Assembly (NCBI GenBank): GCA_016617855.1
Contig: JAECUM010001709.1
Location: 1 to 64,000, forward strand
DNA length: 64,000 nt
DNA from: Megalonaias nervosa
Taxonomy: Eukaryota; Mollusca; Bivalvia; Unionida; Unionidae
Direction: 5' to 3'
Made by a program: the position numbers and the translations under genes. Numbering within the stretch: the stretch's first letter is position 1; each line of letters begins with the position of its first letter. Under the pieces are notes generated by a model, which worked only from the letters and a program-made list of their open reading frames with translations, ran no database searches and was not told where the DNA came from. Of the stretch, positions 1-11,620 are shown piece after piece.

Positions 1-119
1 GCCTGTCGTGCTAACCATGATGCAGCGACATCACGTGAAACTTTTGCTGCTTCGGCGAGTTTACTAATAGCTGCTTTACCTCTCCAAAATCCTCTCGGGG
101 AATAATAAACAGATTCCAT
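1..119 (-). CDS. DDE (RVE-type) integrase, N-terminal 39 codons, element A (cut by window edge)
   Basis: On the minus strand an ATG at 117-119 opens a frame that runs off the window. It encodes a short basic leader and then a helix-turn-helix-like segment (KLAEAAKVS...AASWLAR) expected at the N-terminus of Polinton-type integrases. The same start exists in element B at 52810. Codon 10 is GGA here but TGA in element B, so copy A is open where B carries a stop. The catalytic core is outside the window. The product would insert the element DNA into the host chromosome. Confidence 0.6.
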   Translation of the reverse strand, partial: MESVYYSPRGFWRGKAAISKLAEAAKVSRDVAASWLARQ

Positions 120-135
120 TATGATAGTTATATAA

Positions 136-655
136 TTAATTACCAGCCCCTAACACTAGTTTACCTTTCATAGCAGTTTTTACTAGAAAACTAGCTAATT
201 TTTTCTCTGAGAGATTTATTAGGTATAGAATTTAACGCGTGAATCAATTTCACATCCGCAAGATGTCGGTGTTGCAAATCCTTACTTTTATACGCGACAT
301 CGTGAACGTGACACGCTTGATCGATCTTATTTACTGGATACTCTCCGGGTCTTGGTTGATCTTGATCATCAAGTCGGATATCGAGACGAGTTCCTGGGCC
401 ACAATAATTATATCCTGGTAAATGTTTCTCACCGGGATATTTAGCCCATGGAGTTCCTGGTAATTTCCCTAACGAAGCAGCGATATCACCCCCACCTGTC
501 TTTGTTCCTGACTTAGTCATGGAGACAAATTTATATTTCTTGGTACCACATTTCACACACTTGCCTGTAAGTGCACGTCTTTTATTTCTTGTTGTTACTG
601 TCGTTAATTCAGTAGTATCGGTAGGTGCTCTGCATCGAACACAATATAGACTCAT
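136..655 (-). pseudogene. Zinc-ribbon/phospholipase A2-like protein, element A (frameshifted near 3' end)
   Basis: The start is taken at the ATG on 653-655 because upstream in-frame codons would overlap the divergent ATPase gene. The N-terminus has a CxxC...CxxC zinc ribbon resembling DUF5679. The C-terminal part has the parvovirus VP1-type PLA2 signature: a calcium-loop-like YNYCGPGT and the catalytic HD pair in HVHDVAY. An extra T in the T-run near 199-204, relative to element B, shifts the frame, so the open frame ends at 191 (154 aa) instead of at about 136. The loss affects only the basic C-terminal tail. Copy A also has a 15-nt insertion between the ribbon and the PLA2 part. In parvoviruses this domain breaches the endosomal membrane during entry; the same role here is inference. 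Confidence 0.75.
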
Positions 656-667
656 ATTATTAATTAT

Positions 668-1330
668 ATGGATATAATTGACTTTTCTGCGACACGAAAA
701 CAAGAACCAGTAAAGCACCATCCGGCGCTTCCGAATTCTATCAGAATGATTATAATAGGCCCATCTGGAAGTGGAAAGACGCAATTATTGCTTAATCTAA
801 TAATGCGATGGCTGAAGTGGGATAAATTGTATTTAGTGGCGCCATCTGTAGATGATCAGCAATGTTACGAAGTACTTAAAGATTTTAATGAAGACGCAAA
901 ATTGTTACATGAAGACAATGTCATAGATTTTATTACTGATATTGATGAAGCGCCATCTGTAGATGATCTGGATGGATTCATTAATAATTTAGTAGTGTAT
1001 GATGATGTTATGCTGGACAAACAATCAAATCCAGCTAGAATATATTCACGAGGTAGACATAAAAATACAGACGTGATTTATGTTACACAGAGATATACAC
1101 AAATTCCAAAAGTAATCAGAGACAACTGTAACATTTTGGCTGTGTTTAATGGCGTAGATAATCATACGCTGCAGAATATTTATTATACTTGGTGTTCAGG
1201 CGACATGGACATGAATAAATTTAAAAATTTCTTTTCAAAAGCACAAGCTGCTCCCTTTGGTTTTGTAACGATAAATTTACACGATCCAAGGTCAAGATAT
1301 CGCAACGGACTTGATACAATTTTTGGATAA
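668..1330 (+). CDS. Genome-packaging ATPase (FtsK/HerA/A32-like), element A, intact
   Basis: A 220-aa open frame starts 12 bp from the divergent PLA2-like gene. A Walker A motif GPSGSGKTQ lies at residues 31-39, preceded by a hydrophobic strand. A Walker B strand NLVVYDDVML lies near residue 110, and a conserved TQRY segment near residue 140 fits the Q-motif region of this family. Polinton and adintovirus ATPases of this size pump viral DNA into the capsid. The homologue in element B (53343-54009) carries a one-base insertion and an extra codon, so this is the only open ATPase copy in the window. Confidence 0.82.
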   Translation: MDIIDFSATRKQEPVKHHPALPNSIRMIIIGPSGSGKTQLLLNLIMRWLKWDKLYLVAPSVDDQQCYEVLKDFNEDAKLLHEDNVIDFITDIDEAPSVDDLDGFINNLVVYDDVMLDKQSNPARIYSRGRHKNTDVIYVTQRYTQIPKVIRDNCNILAVFNGVDNHTLQNIYYTWCSGDMDMNKFKNFFSKAQAAPFGFVTINLHDPRSRYRNGLDTIFG

Positions 1331-1352
1331 AAAAATCATAGCAGCAGTAGAG

Positions 1353-1432
1353 CTAATTTAGCTGAGTGTGGTTCTCCAATACTCATTATTGATAATATCT
1401 ATATGGCTGTTTAATTCATAGCAGCAGTAGAG
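1353..1432 (-). repeat. Inverted fragment of the element's left end inside the right end of element A
   Basis: This stretch is the reverse complement of about 38721-38799 in element B: the inner edge of the left TIR, the 5' leader and the first 12-13 codons of the first virion ORF (its ATG is at 1384-1386 on the minus strand). It is flanked on both sides by copies of the terminus motif AGCAGCAGTAGAGCT. This points to recombination between TIR copies or resolution of a fused replication intermediate. Confidence 0.85.
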
Positions 1433-1577
1433 CTGCTGAACGACCAACGCGTAGTGACCAGATTGTGAAAAAATCTGGTCAATTAAAGAAGTTTTCATTA
1501 TTAAGACAAAAGTTTTCATTATTAAGACAAAAACTTTAATGTCTCAGGCAAGTGGTCTGTTCAGCTCTACTGCTGCT
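1433..1577. repeat. Variant right terminal region of element A with hairpin and 21-bp direct repeats
   Basis: The region between the inverted fragment and the outer terminus differs from element B's TIR. It holds a perfect 9-bp hairpin GACCAGATT/AATCTGGTC at 1456-1480 (7-nt loop) and two tandem copies of a 21-bp unit (about 1489-1530). Only the last ~34 bp match the outer end of element B. Hairpins near termini could matter for replication or resolution; that is inference. Confidence 0.6.
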
Positions 1578-3440
1578 TATCATGATGCATCACAGATGCT
1601 CAAGCCCCTCCCTGACTTTGATGATCAGATCTCAGCAGTACCTATAGGGCCAATTCCAACTTGGTATGTTGTCCCATCCGGATCAGCAATAGCATCAGAG
1701 GATTATCGAATGTGGACAATACTGCTCCAAGGTGTCCTTAATTGATGCCTAGAGGGACTGGGTAGTGTGATCGAATATCTCACCTTGCCCCATCTTAGCA
1801 TCATGAAAGCAACACTGTATTTGAAGAGTGAATGTTCTCTGTCTGCAAGGATTTTTGGCATCAGAGATGGATCAGCTGTGGTCAATAGCAACGCTGACAT
1901 GGACTAAACTGATGCCATAGCTCAGTCATGGTCCATCACACCTTACAGCGACTATCCAGTCATGGGTGCATGACACCATTCCTAGTCCATGGATGATTTG
2001 AATAGGGTGCCATTCTAGGACCATGAATAATTCACACAGGGACTTCCAGAAACTGGCCAGAACTATGTATCAAACTAATCTGTTCCCAAACCATTGACAG
2101 TCTGCTCACTAATCATCTGGAGTTTACCGTATGGTTTCATTCCCAGTTTAGTTTACCATCCTTCTCATAATATTTCACCAGCTGCATCACATGTATTGCA
2201 GGAGGCATCTGTGTTGCCCCATTACTCTTTGTTTGGGGCCTCACACTCATAAACTCTGATGTCCAGACTTGATCCAGCTGTATCCAGAGAAGATTCAGTC
2301 TTCCCCACATCTATTGAGGATATTTACTGGCTGCTGCTACCCTGGATTTGTCAATCTCCCAATGATACCACTTTTGGCAGTATGTGGAGTTCTTGCATCC
2401 ATTGATCTGTTGCCAAGTAAAAACCAGCTGACATTCAGATAGCACAGTCTGCTGATTTATTACTTTATTTATTGAAGTATCCTTAAGACCTGTATTTTCA
2501 CAGAAACAACTTTCTTCTGATTTTTACGTCTTTTATGCCTCTTTTTTTCATACTAAAGTACCAGCTGTCAACAGGAACACTGCAGGCCTTGGAATATCAA
2601 AACCTGCATTAGTCATATGGATTGGAAGTCCTTTATATGCACACACAACTGGTTCAAAATGTAATAAGATCAATTCGTGACTTGGTATCTTTGGTTATAT
2701 TTCAGCAATTTTAACACAGTCTAGATTGGAAAAATCGATAGCCTGTAGGACTATGCTTTGGAATCAGTCTTTTGGATGTTGTGTGTTCTGAACAGGGCTT
2801 ATGGTACACACTTGATAATTCCATAACAGCATCAGTAAATTTACTATTCCTGGAAAGAGATGCCATTCTCTCCACTTCTGCCTTTTTTAAAGACCCCAGA
2901 AGGCCACAAATAAATCACAGCAGCTTCTATTGTCATCAAACCTGGTCACATAGAGGAAATTTGGATGCAAGAGAGACAGACTTTGCACAGGTCCCATGTG
3001 AAGAACTGAACGCTTATTTCATAGTGGAGACTTGAGAAAGAAGATGGACCACCCTCCCCCCATTCCTCAAGAACACATAGTTTCTGAAGGCCATTGACAA
3101 CAAGCAGTGGTGAGATAAGGATCATTTTCATCCTAATTTCTCTTCACATGAGGTTCATTCCAGGAGAAAATCATAACATGTTTTCAATAGTGGGAAGACT
3201 CAGACTCTTCATCATGGAATGGGAAACACTTTGTCCCCCTGATCCTTGGATCTTACAGGTTGTCTCATAGGGCCTTTACATGACATTTAGTGCCCCTATA
3301 CCATTGATGAGACTTCCCTTCTGATTTTCCAAGTGATCCATTCTGCAGTAAGAAATAGGCAGTCTTCTAACAGAAAGGGAGATGGAGATTGTTTGAAACA
3401 TAAACTCACCAGGACTTTACTCAAGACCAGGCCAAAGCCC
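1578..3440. other. No recognisable gene
   Basis: Short open frames exist (for example 1539-1745 and 2772-3035) but show no recognisable motif, splice structure or consistent coding signal. The first overlaps the terminus of element A. Nothing else could be supported. Confidence 0.5.
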
Positions 3441-3450
3441 AGTGTGATGC

Positions 3451-3690
3451 TCTGCCAGTCATAGACCTAAGCAACCTCACTCTTTTCATTCAGGTATGTT
3501 GGTTCTGCATAGAGTCACTGAGACTAGTTCTAAATGCCAGTCATAGACCTGAGCAACCTCAGCCTTTTCATTCAGGCATGTTGGTTCTGCATAGAGTTAC
3601 TGATTCTGCCAGTCATAGACCTAAGCAACCTCAACCTTTTTATTAATGCACCTTAGTTCAGCATAGAGTTACTGAGACTGGTTCTAAATG
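3451..3690. repeat. Tandem repeat, about 80-bp unit, 3 copies
   Basis: Three imperfect tandem copies start with GCCAGTCATAGACCTAAGCA or a close variant and end with a TTCTGCATAGAGTTACTGA-like block. Copies begin near 3453, 3536 and 3607. No coding content is seen. Confidence 0.75.
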
Positions 3691-3699
3691 CCTGTCATT

Positions 3700-4640
3700 T
3701 GCAATATTTTGCTAAGGCTGCAACATTTACCTATGTGAATAGATTAGTGAACTGCCTGTGAACGTCTACAAAATCAGTAACAATATGAACATTCATGTAA
3801 CACATCTGGTGACGGCAGATGTGCATGGCAAGACAGGGTATCCAGCTGCATTAACAATTTATTTTATTTCTACTGGTCATAGACCAAAAGGGCATTTAGG
3901 ATTGTCTATCAGCAATCATAGTTAGATTAATTAGAACATTATTATCGCTACTCCTCATAAAGTACTTGGAGGATTGCCATTAAACTTTACACAAACATTC
4001 ATCCCATGTTTCTAATTGGTCCTTAATAAAAATGGAACTGATCTAACATCCACTATGGCCACCATGACAGCCATCTTGAAAATCTTATCACTATTCACTG
4101 GGTAGAAAGTCTTTTTGTGAAAACCTCATCTTGATATGTGATTTTAACACTCAGAAGGTAAAAGGAAAGATAATCTTATCTTGAATCCCTGAAAATTCTT
4201 TCTGCCAAGTACAGCATCAGTCCAATTCTTGTTTTTGTTGGCAAATATATGTAGCAGTATGAAACAATATCATCACAGTCCTAAGGATGCTTTACCGAAA
4301 TTGTCAGAAACCATATCCAACAAATGTTATAAGATAAAAGATACACAGCTGATGAAATAATCACAACTTGTGCAAAGTTTGGCATGCACATTGGCTATGG
4401 CTTACATTTAAGCAGCTGTCACCTGTAATCCTAAGGGACAGCCCATTTAATTGGGGGGGGGGCTGAAATTTTCTTTCAAACCAGATTATTTTTTTTTCAT
4501 TTACCTTGGGATAATCTGTTTTTTAAAAAAACTAATATTAAGCAATATAATTGATGTAGTTCTTTTTGCTGGTGCCACCCCACAATAACATGGTCAGCCC
4601 CTAAAGTACAGATCAGAGGAAATACCGAGTTTTAAATTGG
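3700..4640. other. No recognisable gene
   Basis: AT-rich sequence with a G8 run at 4453-4460 and nothing I can assign. Confidence 0.4.
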
Positions 4641-4641
4641 T

Positions 4642-5960
4642 TTGATTAAGCCACATCATCTTGGTTATTGCTTACCATGTAAACCTATAAACATTATTGG
4701 TAAGCATTGCAACTTTAGATTTTGCAATCAGTTGAGATCTGCAGGATTCAAACTTGTATATTCCAGTACAGAAATCTACCAGGAAGTTACTGAGGTTTGC
4801 TTTCATACAGTATGCCAATTCAGGGCACTCCCATTTGGTTTGATTATGAATCCCTGGATCTTCATGAGAATTATGGACAGAGCCATGTCACACTTTAGAG
4901 TCATTTCTATGTTCATGATTTTCATCTACCTGTATGACTTACTGCAAAAGCACATGGTGAGTTATACTCAAAATCAAGACAGGAAATCCTTTGTTTCACT
5001 TCAACACTGCCATGGATTCCTTTTGTCAGCAAGGAGAAATCCAGTTATTCTCCCATCTCAACAGTTTACTTGTTTGGGTGTGGAGTTCAAAGTGCATGTG
5101 AATTAAGTCGGTCTCCCTCAAGAATGTGCCTTGAAAAACATCTTGATGCTGTCTACTGTTGTCTCAAAGAATTGCATCTCATCCCAAAAATTTACTTAAC
5201 CTGTTGGGTCTCCTCAATGCAGCAGCAGATCTCATCATCTTGGGTTTATGAGGCCATGTAGGTGATTCTTTTGCCCTAATGTGACCAGACTTTGCCCACT
5301 GGAGCATGTGATCCCAGTTTCAGAATACACAAGGTCTTATTTCAGCAAATGGGAGAACCTCACTTGGCTTATAACAATTATTCCTTTACAGTTTAAACCT
5401 CTTAGACTCATGATATGCTTCATGCCCTCCATTTATATCATTTTGGGAAGTCAGGAGGCTTTGACCCCATCAGAACTCATTTATTACACAATCCTGCAGC
5501 TGAAGGCTAACATGAATCATGGCAACAGATGTTTTCTGGAAAGGGCATTATCATTCTGTCCTACAACTCCATTCTGGTAAATTACATCAGAAAGCAAGGG
5601 GAGAGAGTACAAAATACCCTGACATTTGCCTGCTCATTTTGGATTTTCTCAGGTGATGTCGTCAGCAACAAATTCACATTTAAGTCTGGCAAATTGTGGG
5701 TCTCTCCTCATCTGTTCCATCAACTAAATATGCAGGTGTTTCATCGGAACCAGGAATTCTTGAACTGGCACACCTGGATCATATCAAGCAAACCCTCAAG
5801 GTAAAACAAGTATCAGATCAAGTGGTGGACAGAATCACTGGGCACAATAGCCCCACTGAGGTGAAAGCATATGAAGGGATATGGAGAATTTTCTCCAAAT
5901 GATACAATGATCACTCTATTAAAAGCCTTGAACCACGATGTAGTAAACATTCTCCATTAG
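4642..5960 (+). pseudogene. DIRS-like retroelement pol remnant (RT, RNase H, recombinase N-terminus)
   Basis: Consecutive frame-shifted segments read like a DIRS/tyrosine-recombinase retroelement. The RT part has FRALPFGLIMNPWIF followed by IYLYDLL at the place of the catalytic YxDD box, which is therefore mutated. A segment near 5529-5600 (SYNSILVNYIRKQG) resembles the RNase H region. A segment ending EGIWRIFSK and followed by W-C (to about 5910) resembles the N-terminal helix of the DIRS recombinase. Stops and frameshifts separate the pieces, so this is a dead copy. The DIRS assignment rests on motif memory and should be tested by a protein search. Confidence 0.55.
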
Positions 5961-8300
5961 CTATTTTAAGATAAGACATTGCCCTCATAACTATACAAAG
6001 CTACTGTTCCATAAATCTTAGACTCATTTCATCGTCATGATATAAAGGACATAAGCATACATGTGATTCTACTAGTGGTAGGATAAAAATTCCATTTTAA
6101 AGGCTATCTACCATACATTGTGTTTTATAGTTGAAATCTACCACTGTAAAAGATTTTGAGAAAGTTGTTTGCAAAAATATTTTTACATGGTCTGTTCACA
6201 AATTACATGGAACTAGTCAGAACCAGATTAATTGCATATGTTCCATCAGTATAGTAACCTGTTCAATGATGCATACTGATAATCCAAGTAAGGCATTTAA
6301 ACAAAAAGCTGTAAATTTATTACCTTTTTGTTGCAGTTTGGAAAGTTTAAAGCCAGATGTGGGAGTTTTTGACATGTTATGAATAATAAAGAATCAATGG
6401 TGGTCCATGATGACTTGTGAGTCTAGGATTAAAATAGACCAATCTTTGATGGAGGTGAGATAAAAAAGATAGATCAACCAAAAATTGATTTTGGCAGAAA
6501 CACTGGCATAAATATTTTGAATTTGTGTGTCAATTGTTATTGTGTTTTGCAGCATTTTTAAGAGGAATATTTAAAGGCAGCTCTTAAATCTTTTTTGGTC
6601 AATTCATATCAAAATGCCAAAATACGTGTTTTCTTTCAGTGCTTAAAAAACAGACTTAGAACTAATACAAATTCTTCAAAGCTTGGAAATACTCATTTAT
6701 TGGTAAACATCTTTAGTTTGCATTATGTGTTTTATACAATGTGGATTTTAAAGTAGTACATGGAGGAAGAAATAATATCACCAAGCATATGCAGGTACCA
6801 AAGCACAGCAGCAATGATTCTTCTGTAACAAACACATCCACTTAGAAGGTATTATGAGACAGGATCAAAATATCTGTTATTGCTACATTCCAGTGTTGAT
6901 ATGAACAAGACATTCTCCAAAAATACTGAGCGATGTGTTGTTTTTTTCTCAAGGAGTGAAACTTAATCATAATGAATGTCATTAATGGTCACCAGGCAGT
7001 GAACTTGTCAGGGAAAATAAAAATACTGTGGATTTTATTTTAAAAAATCTTTGCACAGAACTGAGAGGTACAACTGTTTTTTTTTTTTCATTTAATTGAC
7101 AATACTCTGAATAATTTTTTTTACATTGCTATCAGAATCTGATTCATGTTAAATCTTCTCGTTTTATTATAATATTAAGAGAGTACTTGTCTTCAGTCCC
7201 CTTTCAACTGGTTTAGATTCCAGTCTGCTGATCAAAATTTTTTAAATCTACTGATCTGATGCCCTGGTTTTGAACTTTGACTTCTCTTGACCAAATGCTT
7301 TGGTCTTGTGTCTAAAATATAACCTTTTGTGGGTTCTAACATGACTGAATAAATCACCATTCAAACCACAGTCTAGAACCTCATTGACTGACCTCATTTA
7401 AAACCTGCATCCTGGTTTTTCACAGGTGATCTGTGAGATACACACCTTGTCAGGTGATCAGAACTATATGCAGTTTTGTCACAGTGATTTGATTTCACTT
7501 ATGACTGCCATTTCTATCATTGCTAAGAGTCTCATGGGGAATATGTTCTTTATTTTGCTACCTCTTTCGTCATTGCATACTTCACCATGAAAGTATCTAT
7601 ATGACCTTGTAAGGGACTCATAGTGATACCTTAATTCATTAACCTGTGGAGGTTTTTGTCATTTTTGCCAGAAATACGAGTAGAAAAGACATTTTGGGGG
7701 CTATTTCTGAATACATCCTAATAAATTGACTTCCAAGAGATTTTCAGTTAACCTAATGCCTAGTTGTGTTAGAAACGTTTTTCATTGGCTATTTTGCTCA
7801 TGCATGAGCAGAAGGGTAAAAGTTGGAATCCTTTTCTTTTTTTTTTTGCTTAATGGACCCATCATTTTCGTATCCAGACCACTTTTTATTCCAAATTACT
7901 GTCTGTGTGCAGTTCAGACTGGTCTGCTTTAGATCTGAGCCCAAAAAGTCTAAAATCCGGACACAAATTGGATTCTGACAATGGGCGCATGTAATAACAT
8001 CTCATGACATCATAAATAATGTCATAACATCATGCAGAGGAGAGGCACAATGATGGAGGCATCTAAATATAATTCAGAGTCATTTCAGAATTCTGCAGTT
8101 TGGCCAAATGAAATCAGATTTTTTTGTCATGTGATAAATAGAATTTTATATTTGTGCTCATTTCAAATGAAATTTATGAAAGTCATTGAATAATTTCCAT
8201 TTATTACTCACCAAGGCTGACAAAAGATAGAATAAATTATTAAATTTGTTTAACAAATTTCATGTGAAATGAGAATTCATTTAAGATCCTCAATACAACG
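5961..8300. other. No recognisable gene
   Basis: AT-rich sequence with homopolymer runs (T-run near 7078-7089, another near 7831-7847). Open frames are short and motif-free. Confidence 0.45.
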
Positions 8301-8809
8301 AGTACACAGAACTTCAAGACAGCAACGTTTTCTTCATGTGTCCACTATAGTCAGGGTTCAAGCAGACAGGTTTCATCTTGATGTAGTTGAGATGATTCAT
8401 TAAGTTCATCAGAGTACTTTGAAGTGGTATGGCCCTGAATGATAGCATGGTTAATTTTTGTTGCAACTTTACATTTGTTGTTTTGTACCCCACTAATGAC
8501 ACCAAATTATCTGAAATCATTAGGATGAATTTGATGGATGCAACAGGGACTTTGAATTTTATCAATGTTTTAATCAATTTGAAGACCAATGTGACAGTCA
8601 TGGATTTGTTGCTTTCAATTGCACTTAATCATGTCAAAGGTAAAGACTACTAACTAAACAGACCCTTAAAATTCTATCAACATACCTCACAGTTGTTGTA
8701 TAAAACAGTCACTAACTTTAACACGGAACATTATATAATAAACTTTTTTATTTCCTTTTTCTAATATAATATAATATAATATATTAAAACAGTGTCTCCT
8801 ATATATGTG

Positions 8810-8910
8810 TTTTAAGCTGGCTAGATAGTGTGGACTCAAAAATCTGGTGGTCCGGTGTTTAAACCTCACCATCATAAATGAGTCTTTAGCAAGACACTTC
8901 CCATTAGCAA
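8810..8910 (+). repeat. Possible tRNA-derived SINE remnant
   Basis: An A-box-like TGGCTAGATAGTGTGG is followed about 30 bp later by a B-box-like GGTGTTTAAACCTCACC. The spacing fits a degraded tRNA-derived head. A short TAATA repeat precedes it (8763-8782). Confidence 0.3.
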
Positions 8911-10030
8911 CATAAACCAGTATCATATAAAGAAATCAGTTTGTTAGTATGAGTACAACACATTCCCACCTTCCTTTGTTTACCAATAGTAAATACAATT
9001 TCACAAATTGAAGAATCAAGACAAATGTCTAGAGCATGTATTCACGTTGAAACATATTCATGTTGAACAAGTCATCAGGAGAATGAAAGATTTAAGATTG
9101 TAGTAGGACCAATGCTGGTAAGATTTGTAAAAAGAAAGAATGTATGCGAAAAAAATGCTGTGAGTGATTGGTGGAATTGATAACATGAACCAGCCTTTGT
9201 TATAGAAGTTAAATTAAGCACAAGTGTGATCATATATTGAGTTTCTTTTATATCATGAACCTCATACATGATGAGGTAATCACTTACTAATACAGGTTTG
9301 ACTGTATGATTCAAAAATAAATAATGACAAATCATGTAAATAAAGGGCTTATTCATGTCAGTACCTGTCTGATATACAATGTCACTGCATATTTTCAAAA
9401 TACAAAAATTTCTTTAACTTGACATGTTAAATAATTTAATTTCATAGTATATACTTGTCTAATAAAATACATGTATCACATATTGAATTTCTCATTTATT
9501 CTTTTCTATTTGTAAGTGATCATCATACTCAGGATTGTTGAATTCTTGACTAGACAACTTTTTATTGTACCTATATTTGCTCTTTCCAGGCAAAGTTTTG
9601 ACATAATTACTCATTTTAGTAGATATTTGAATTCACTACCTTGTTTTGTTTCTGCCCTACACAAAATGTGTATATGCAGAATTTCATTTCCTTTCACAGG
9701 ACATTAAAGGTGAGTGAATTGATCCCTGTGTTAGTAGGTGGTTGATATAGGTGCATATCACTTGCTTAAGTTTTCAGAACCCATGCATGTAATATGCACT
9801 CATTTCACCAACTCTTCAACCTTTATGATAAATTTGATATAGTATAAAATTGTCACATGCAACAGATTCTATATATAGCAGCACAAATTTCCATAAGAAT
9901 AGGGATATACAAGGTTACATTAAAATGTGATTTACCAATAAAAAGCAACAGATGTTATTTACATTATGACAGTAGTTGTAGTTAACTGGATTAAACCAAT
10001 GGAGGTTGTTAACTTGAGTAGCCAAGTTTG

Positions 10031-10097
10031 CATCGTTTCAGACAAGTGTGGGTTTGACTTGAGTAGCCAGTGTTATTCCCTGTTTGCATCATTTCAG
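10031..10097 (+). repeat. Partial duplication of the P450 exon's splice acceptor and exon start
   Basis: The sequence TTTCAGACAAGTGTGGGTTTGACTTG at about 10040 nearly repeats the true acceptor and exon start at 10092-10121. The upstream copy lacks three bases and cannot encode the conserved TTS of the I-helix in the same way. It looks like a local tandem duplication of the intron/exon boundary that adds a decoy acceptor. Confidence 0.65.
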
Positions 10098-10270
10098 ACA
10101 ACAAGTGTGGGTTTGACTTGGGTAATGCTACAACTTGCCCAGTATCCAGACATTCAGAAGAATGTTCGAGAGGAGCTGAAATTGCTCATTCCTGATCCAG
10201 CTACACCCCTGACGTTTGAGCTTCTTGATAAACTTCATTATCTTACATGTGTTATCAAGGAGACAATGAG
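10098..10270 (+). CDS. Cytochrome P450, I-helix/K-helix exon (exon 1 of 3 seen)
   Basis: This exon opens after the acceptor TTTCAG and ends at the donor GTAAGA. It encodes the end of the I-helix (TTSVGLTWVMLQLAQYPD), the J-helix (VREELKLL) and the K-helix ExxR motif as ETMR. P450s are haem monooxygenases that insert one oxygen atom from O2 into lipid, steroid or foreign substrates; animal forms sit in the ER or mitochondrial membrane. With the two later exons it gives 561 nt, 187 codons including the stop, all in phase. The spacing and motifs look like a CYP4- or CYP3-type enzyme, but I cannot fix the family. Upstream exons (membrane anchor, B-H helices, the residues before TTS) were not found and may lie before the window or be lost. 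Confidence 0.8.
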
Positions 10271-10948
10271 GTAAGATGTTATGAGCATGATTACTGTAAT
10301 TCTCACATTTAACTTTGCTTAAAGATGAGTACATCCACCCGTTTTTTATGACATTTGACAAAAAAACTTTATGTAAGAACTAAGACCCTTTTGCACTGAT
10401 ATGCCCACTCCCCACCTGTAGAAGGCAGGCCCCTAAATCCTAGGTACAGATATTTCATAATCAAATTATATTGTTAAGCACACCATTTCCCTCTAATTCC
10501 AGCATATATTTTTCAGAATATTTATGATATTGAAGAAAGGATCATTAAAGGTAAGTGATGAGTTCTGGGAAATTAACCATGAACATAATTGGTAGCTCAG
10601 TACAGTGGTCCCCATCATGAACCAGCGGCCACCCACTCTTTACAGCCAGAATCCCTTGGCACCAACAAGTTTGTGTTCAAAAGTACCCCTCAAGAAAGGC
10701 CACCCCGCTAACATGATCAGCGGCCACCATATTAGTGCACAAATGTAAAATTTACCCCTCACAAGTGGCCTCATTTTATTATTAATCTGCCCAGAACCAA
10801 TATTTAACTACTGTGAGGTAAGTAATCCGATTATCTTTCTCGATGTCTGTCTCCGGATGTCAGGTTTTCGTTACTGAAAGAAGTGTTGGCTAAAGTACAT
10901 GTACCACTAAGGTTATTATTATATCATGAATGCGACGTTTGCAGGAAA

Positions 10949-11176
10949 TGGGGTCAGCAGTGCTGTGATAGAACTTAGGGCTTCACACAGCGGATTTTTT
11001 TTAATTGACGATTACGACCGGACATCTTTAATTGTCAAGATCATAACATGGTCAAATAGAAATGGGATCAGCAGTGTTTTGATAGAGCTTTGGGCTTCAC
11101 ACAGCTGATTTTTTTTTTTTTTTACATTGATTATTATGACTGATGCAGTTGTCAAGATCATTACATGGTCAGATAG
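10949..11176. repeat. Tandem duplication, about 115-bp unit, 2 copies
   Basis: Copy 1 (about 10949-11060) and copy 2 (about 11062-11176) share GGGGTCAGCAGTG-like starts, the block GGCTTCACACAGC followed by a T-run, and the end block TCAAGATCATAACATGGTCA. It lies in a P450 intron. Confidence 0.75.
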
Positions 11177-11562
11177 GTAAAAAATAGATTTTGTGGATTA
11201 ACACAGAAAGAGAGAGAGAAACAATTAACATTAAACAAAACAGGGTACCAGACAAAGACCGAAAAATCACAGACAGTTCATGTATCACTTCCTGTATAAT
11301 AAGGCATTTTGTTTACAAACATTTCATCTGCAAAATTAAATTGCAGTATTGTATGATTAGCCACATAGGAATAAATCATTACAAAATTTTAACATGTCAT
11401 CACGTAAACAAAGAAAATAATACTTTAGAAGAAAAATAAAAGTTATTCAACTTGATGACAATTATTCTAGTTCTAAAACAAAATGGCAGAAAATGTCTGC
11501 TTAAAAATTAAAATGAAAATATCATGTGTGGTCCAGATATGTGAAATGATTTTATGTATGTG

Positions 11563-11578
11563 TGTGTATGTATGTATG

Positions 11579-11618
<40 letters not shown>
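11563..11618. repeat. (TATG)n/(TA)n microsatellite
   Basis: Alternating GTATGTAT units pass into a pure TA run of about 35 bp ending near 11618. Confidence 0.9.

Positions 11619-11620
<2 letters not shown>

Larger units (their letters stand above)
1..1577 (+). mobile_element. Element A: right end of a second Polinton/adintovirus-like element, cut by the window edge
   Basis: Positions 1-1345 match 52692-54025 of the full-length element B with few differences, in the same orientation: integrase 5' end, PLA2-like gene, ATPase. After the ATPase stop the match breaks. The sequence then holds an inverted piece of the element's left end and a different terminal region ending in the same outer terminus as element B (shared block about 1544-1577, ending CTACTGCTGCT). 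The right boundary at 1577 is set by that match. The left part lies outside the window. Element A is close to B but its terminal repeat is rearranged or comes from another lineage. Confidence 0.85.

Noticed and set aside
1539..1745. ORF across the terminus of element A
   Set aside because: It starts inside the element's terminal sequence and continues into flanking DNA without any motif.
10517..10552. Mini-exon of the P450 after the ETMR exon
   Set aside because: It has AG and GTAAGT borders, but inserting it breaks the conserved order ETM-R-LFPPV, which is already continuous from 10270 to 13492.
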